Below, piece by piece: positions 63,880 to 64,000 of a DNA stretch of 64,000 nt (position 1 is its first letter; every line of letters starts with the position of its first letter). Source of the stretch: Phycisphaeraceae bacterium (GTDB lineage: Bacteria; Planctomycetota; Phycisphaerae; Phycisphaerales; Phycisphaeraceae). The notes beneath the pieces are model-generated. The model saw nothing but the letters and a program-made list of their open reading frames with translations, did no database searches and was not told the DNA's origin. The stretch lies in contig PBAS01000054.1 of assembly GCA_002716625.1 (NCBI GenBank), positions 1 through 64,000 on the forward strand, given 5' to 3'. Made by a program: the position numbers and the translations under genes.

Positions 63880-64000
63880 TTACAGATTCGACGGTGCAAA
63901 TGATTCCGTCCAGAACGAATACAATTGCGCATTCTTGAGTGAAAACTCAATTCGAATCGGTGAGCCGCTGGCTCCCAAGGGAATCTTGCCGCCCTTAAAA
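63880..64000 (-). CDS. 3' end of a minus-strand gene (partial)
   Basis: Only the last 39 codons and the stop are inside the window. They read GGKIPLGASGSPIRIEFSLK, then NAQLYSFWTESF and a short tail. This ending (G.PIR..F.L..A.LYSFW) resembles the C-terminus of planctomycete secreted glycosidase-like proteins related to GH32/GH43. The same type of family is suggested for the fragment at 7117-7337, but from its N-terminus. The match is by eye. Confidence 0.5.
   Translation of the reverse strand, partial: FKGGKIPLGASGSPIRIEFSLKNAQLYSFWTESFAPSNL

Overview
The window is bacterial chromosomal DNA with dense coding, short intergenic gaps and several 1 to 4 base gene overlaps. Gene content points to Planctomycetota, most likely a marine member of the Phycisphaerae. 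The pointers are a CxPxR sulfatase, a fused PilM-PilN pilus protein, a TPR-YggX fusion, a UxaE-type epimerase and many membrane or lipoprotein genes of planctomycete style. This assignment is inferred from gene content; no rRNA is present to confirm it.

Region 1 (1-6756, minus strand) is a type IV pilus or type II secretion operon, transcribed pilB-like, pilT, pilB-like, pilC, pseudopilin. Region 2 (6757-12200) holds a decayed glycosidase-like fragment and an RND efflux pair. Region 3 (12392-17370) looks like carbohydrate use: a PhyH-type dioxygenase, an unknown protein, a sulfatase, a YhcH/NanQ protein and a small HEAT lipoprotein. Region 4 (17842-22908) has an RsbW-like kinase, a STAS protein and an MlaE permease in a row, then NAD(P)HX epimerase, a TPR-YggX fusion and a DUF3179 protein. 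Region 5 (23044-29189) encodes an AddB/AddA-like recombination nuclease-helicase. Region 6 (29246-43090) is mixed metabolism: DUF423, threonine synthase, universal stress protein, thioredoxin-like protein, a LutABC-type lactate utilisation operon, a sugar isomerase-like protein, a nuclease-like unknown, two CNNM/CBS membrane proteins, a Gfo/Idh/MocA oxidoreductase, PdxA and a secreted alpha-toroid protein.

Region 7 (43126-51347) has two small membrane proteins, a flippase-like protein, and a second pilus locus (PilM-PilN fusion, a PilO-like protein and a third membrane-anchored protein). Region 8 (51835-56178) has tRNA-Ala(CGC), an ankyrin lipoprotein, and a sodium:solute symporter divergent from UxaE, suggesting hexuronate uptake and use. 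Region 9 (56200-62177) is a fatty acid synthesis cluster, rpmF-plsX-fabH-fabD-fabG-acpP-fabF, preceded by a stretch that can fold into several stems and by a 14-codon reading frame. The window ends with a succinate-semialdehyde-type aldehyde dehydrogenase and the 3' end of a minus-strand gene.

The most interesting items are the unexplained foldable leader before rpmF, the TPR-YggX fusion without the YggX cysteine, the PilM-PilN fusion locus with its unassigned third component, the kinase/STAS/MlaE row, long inverted repeats inside coding sequence, and a C10A7 tract at the start of fabH. I did not find a CRISPR array, prophage or intact insertion sequence.
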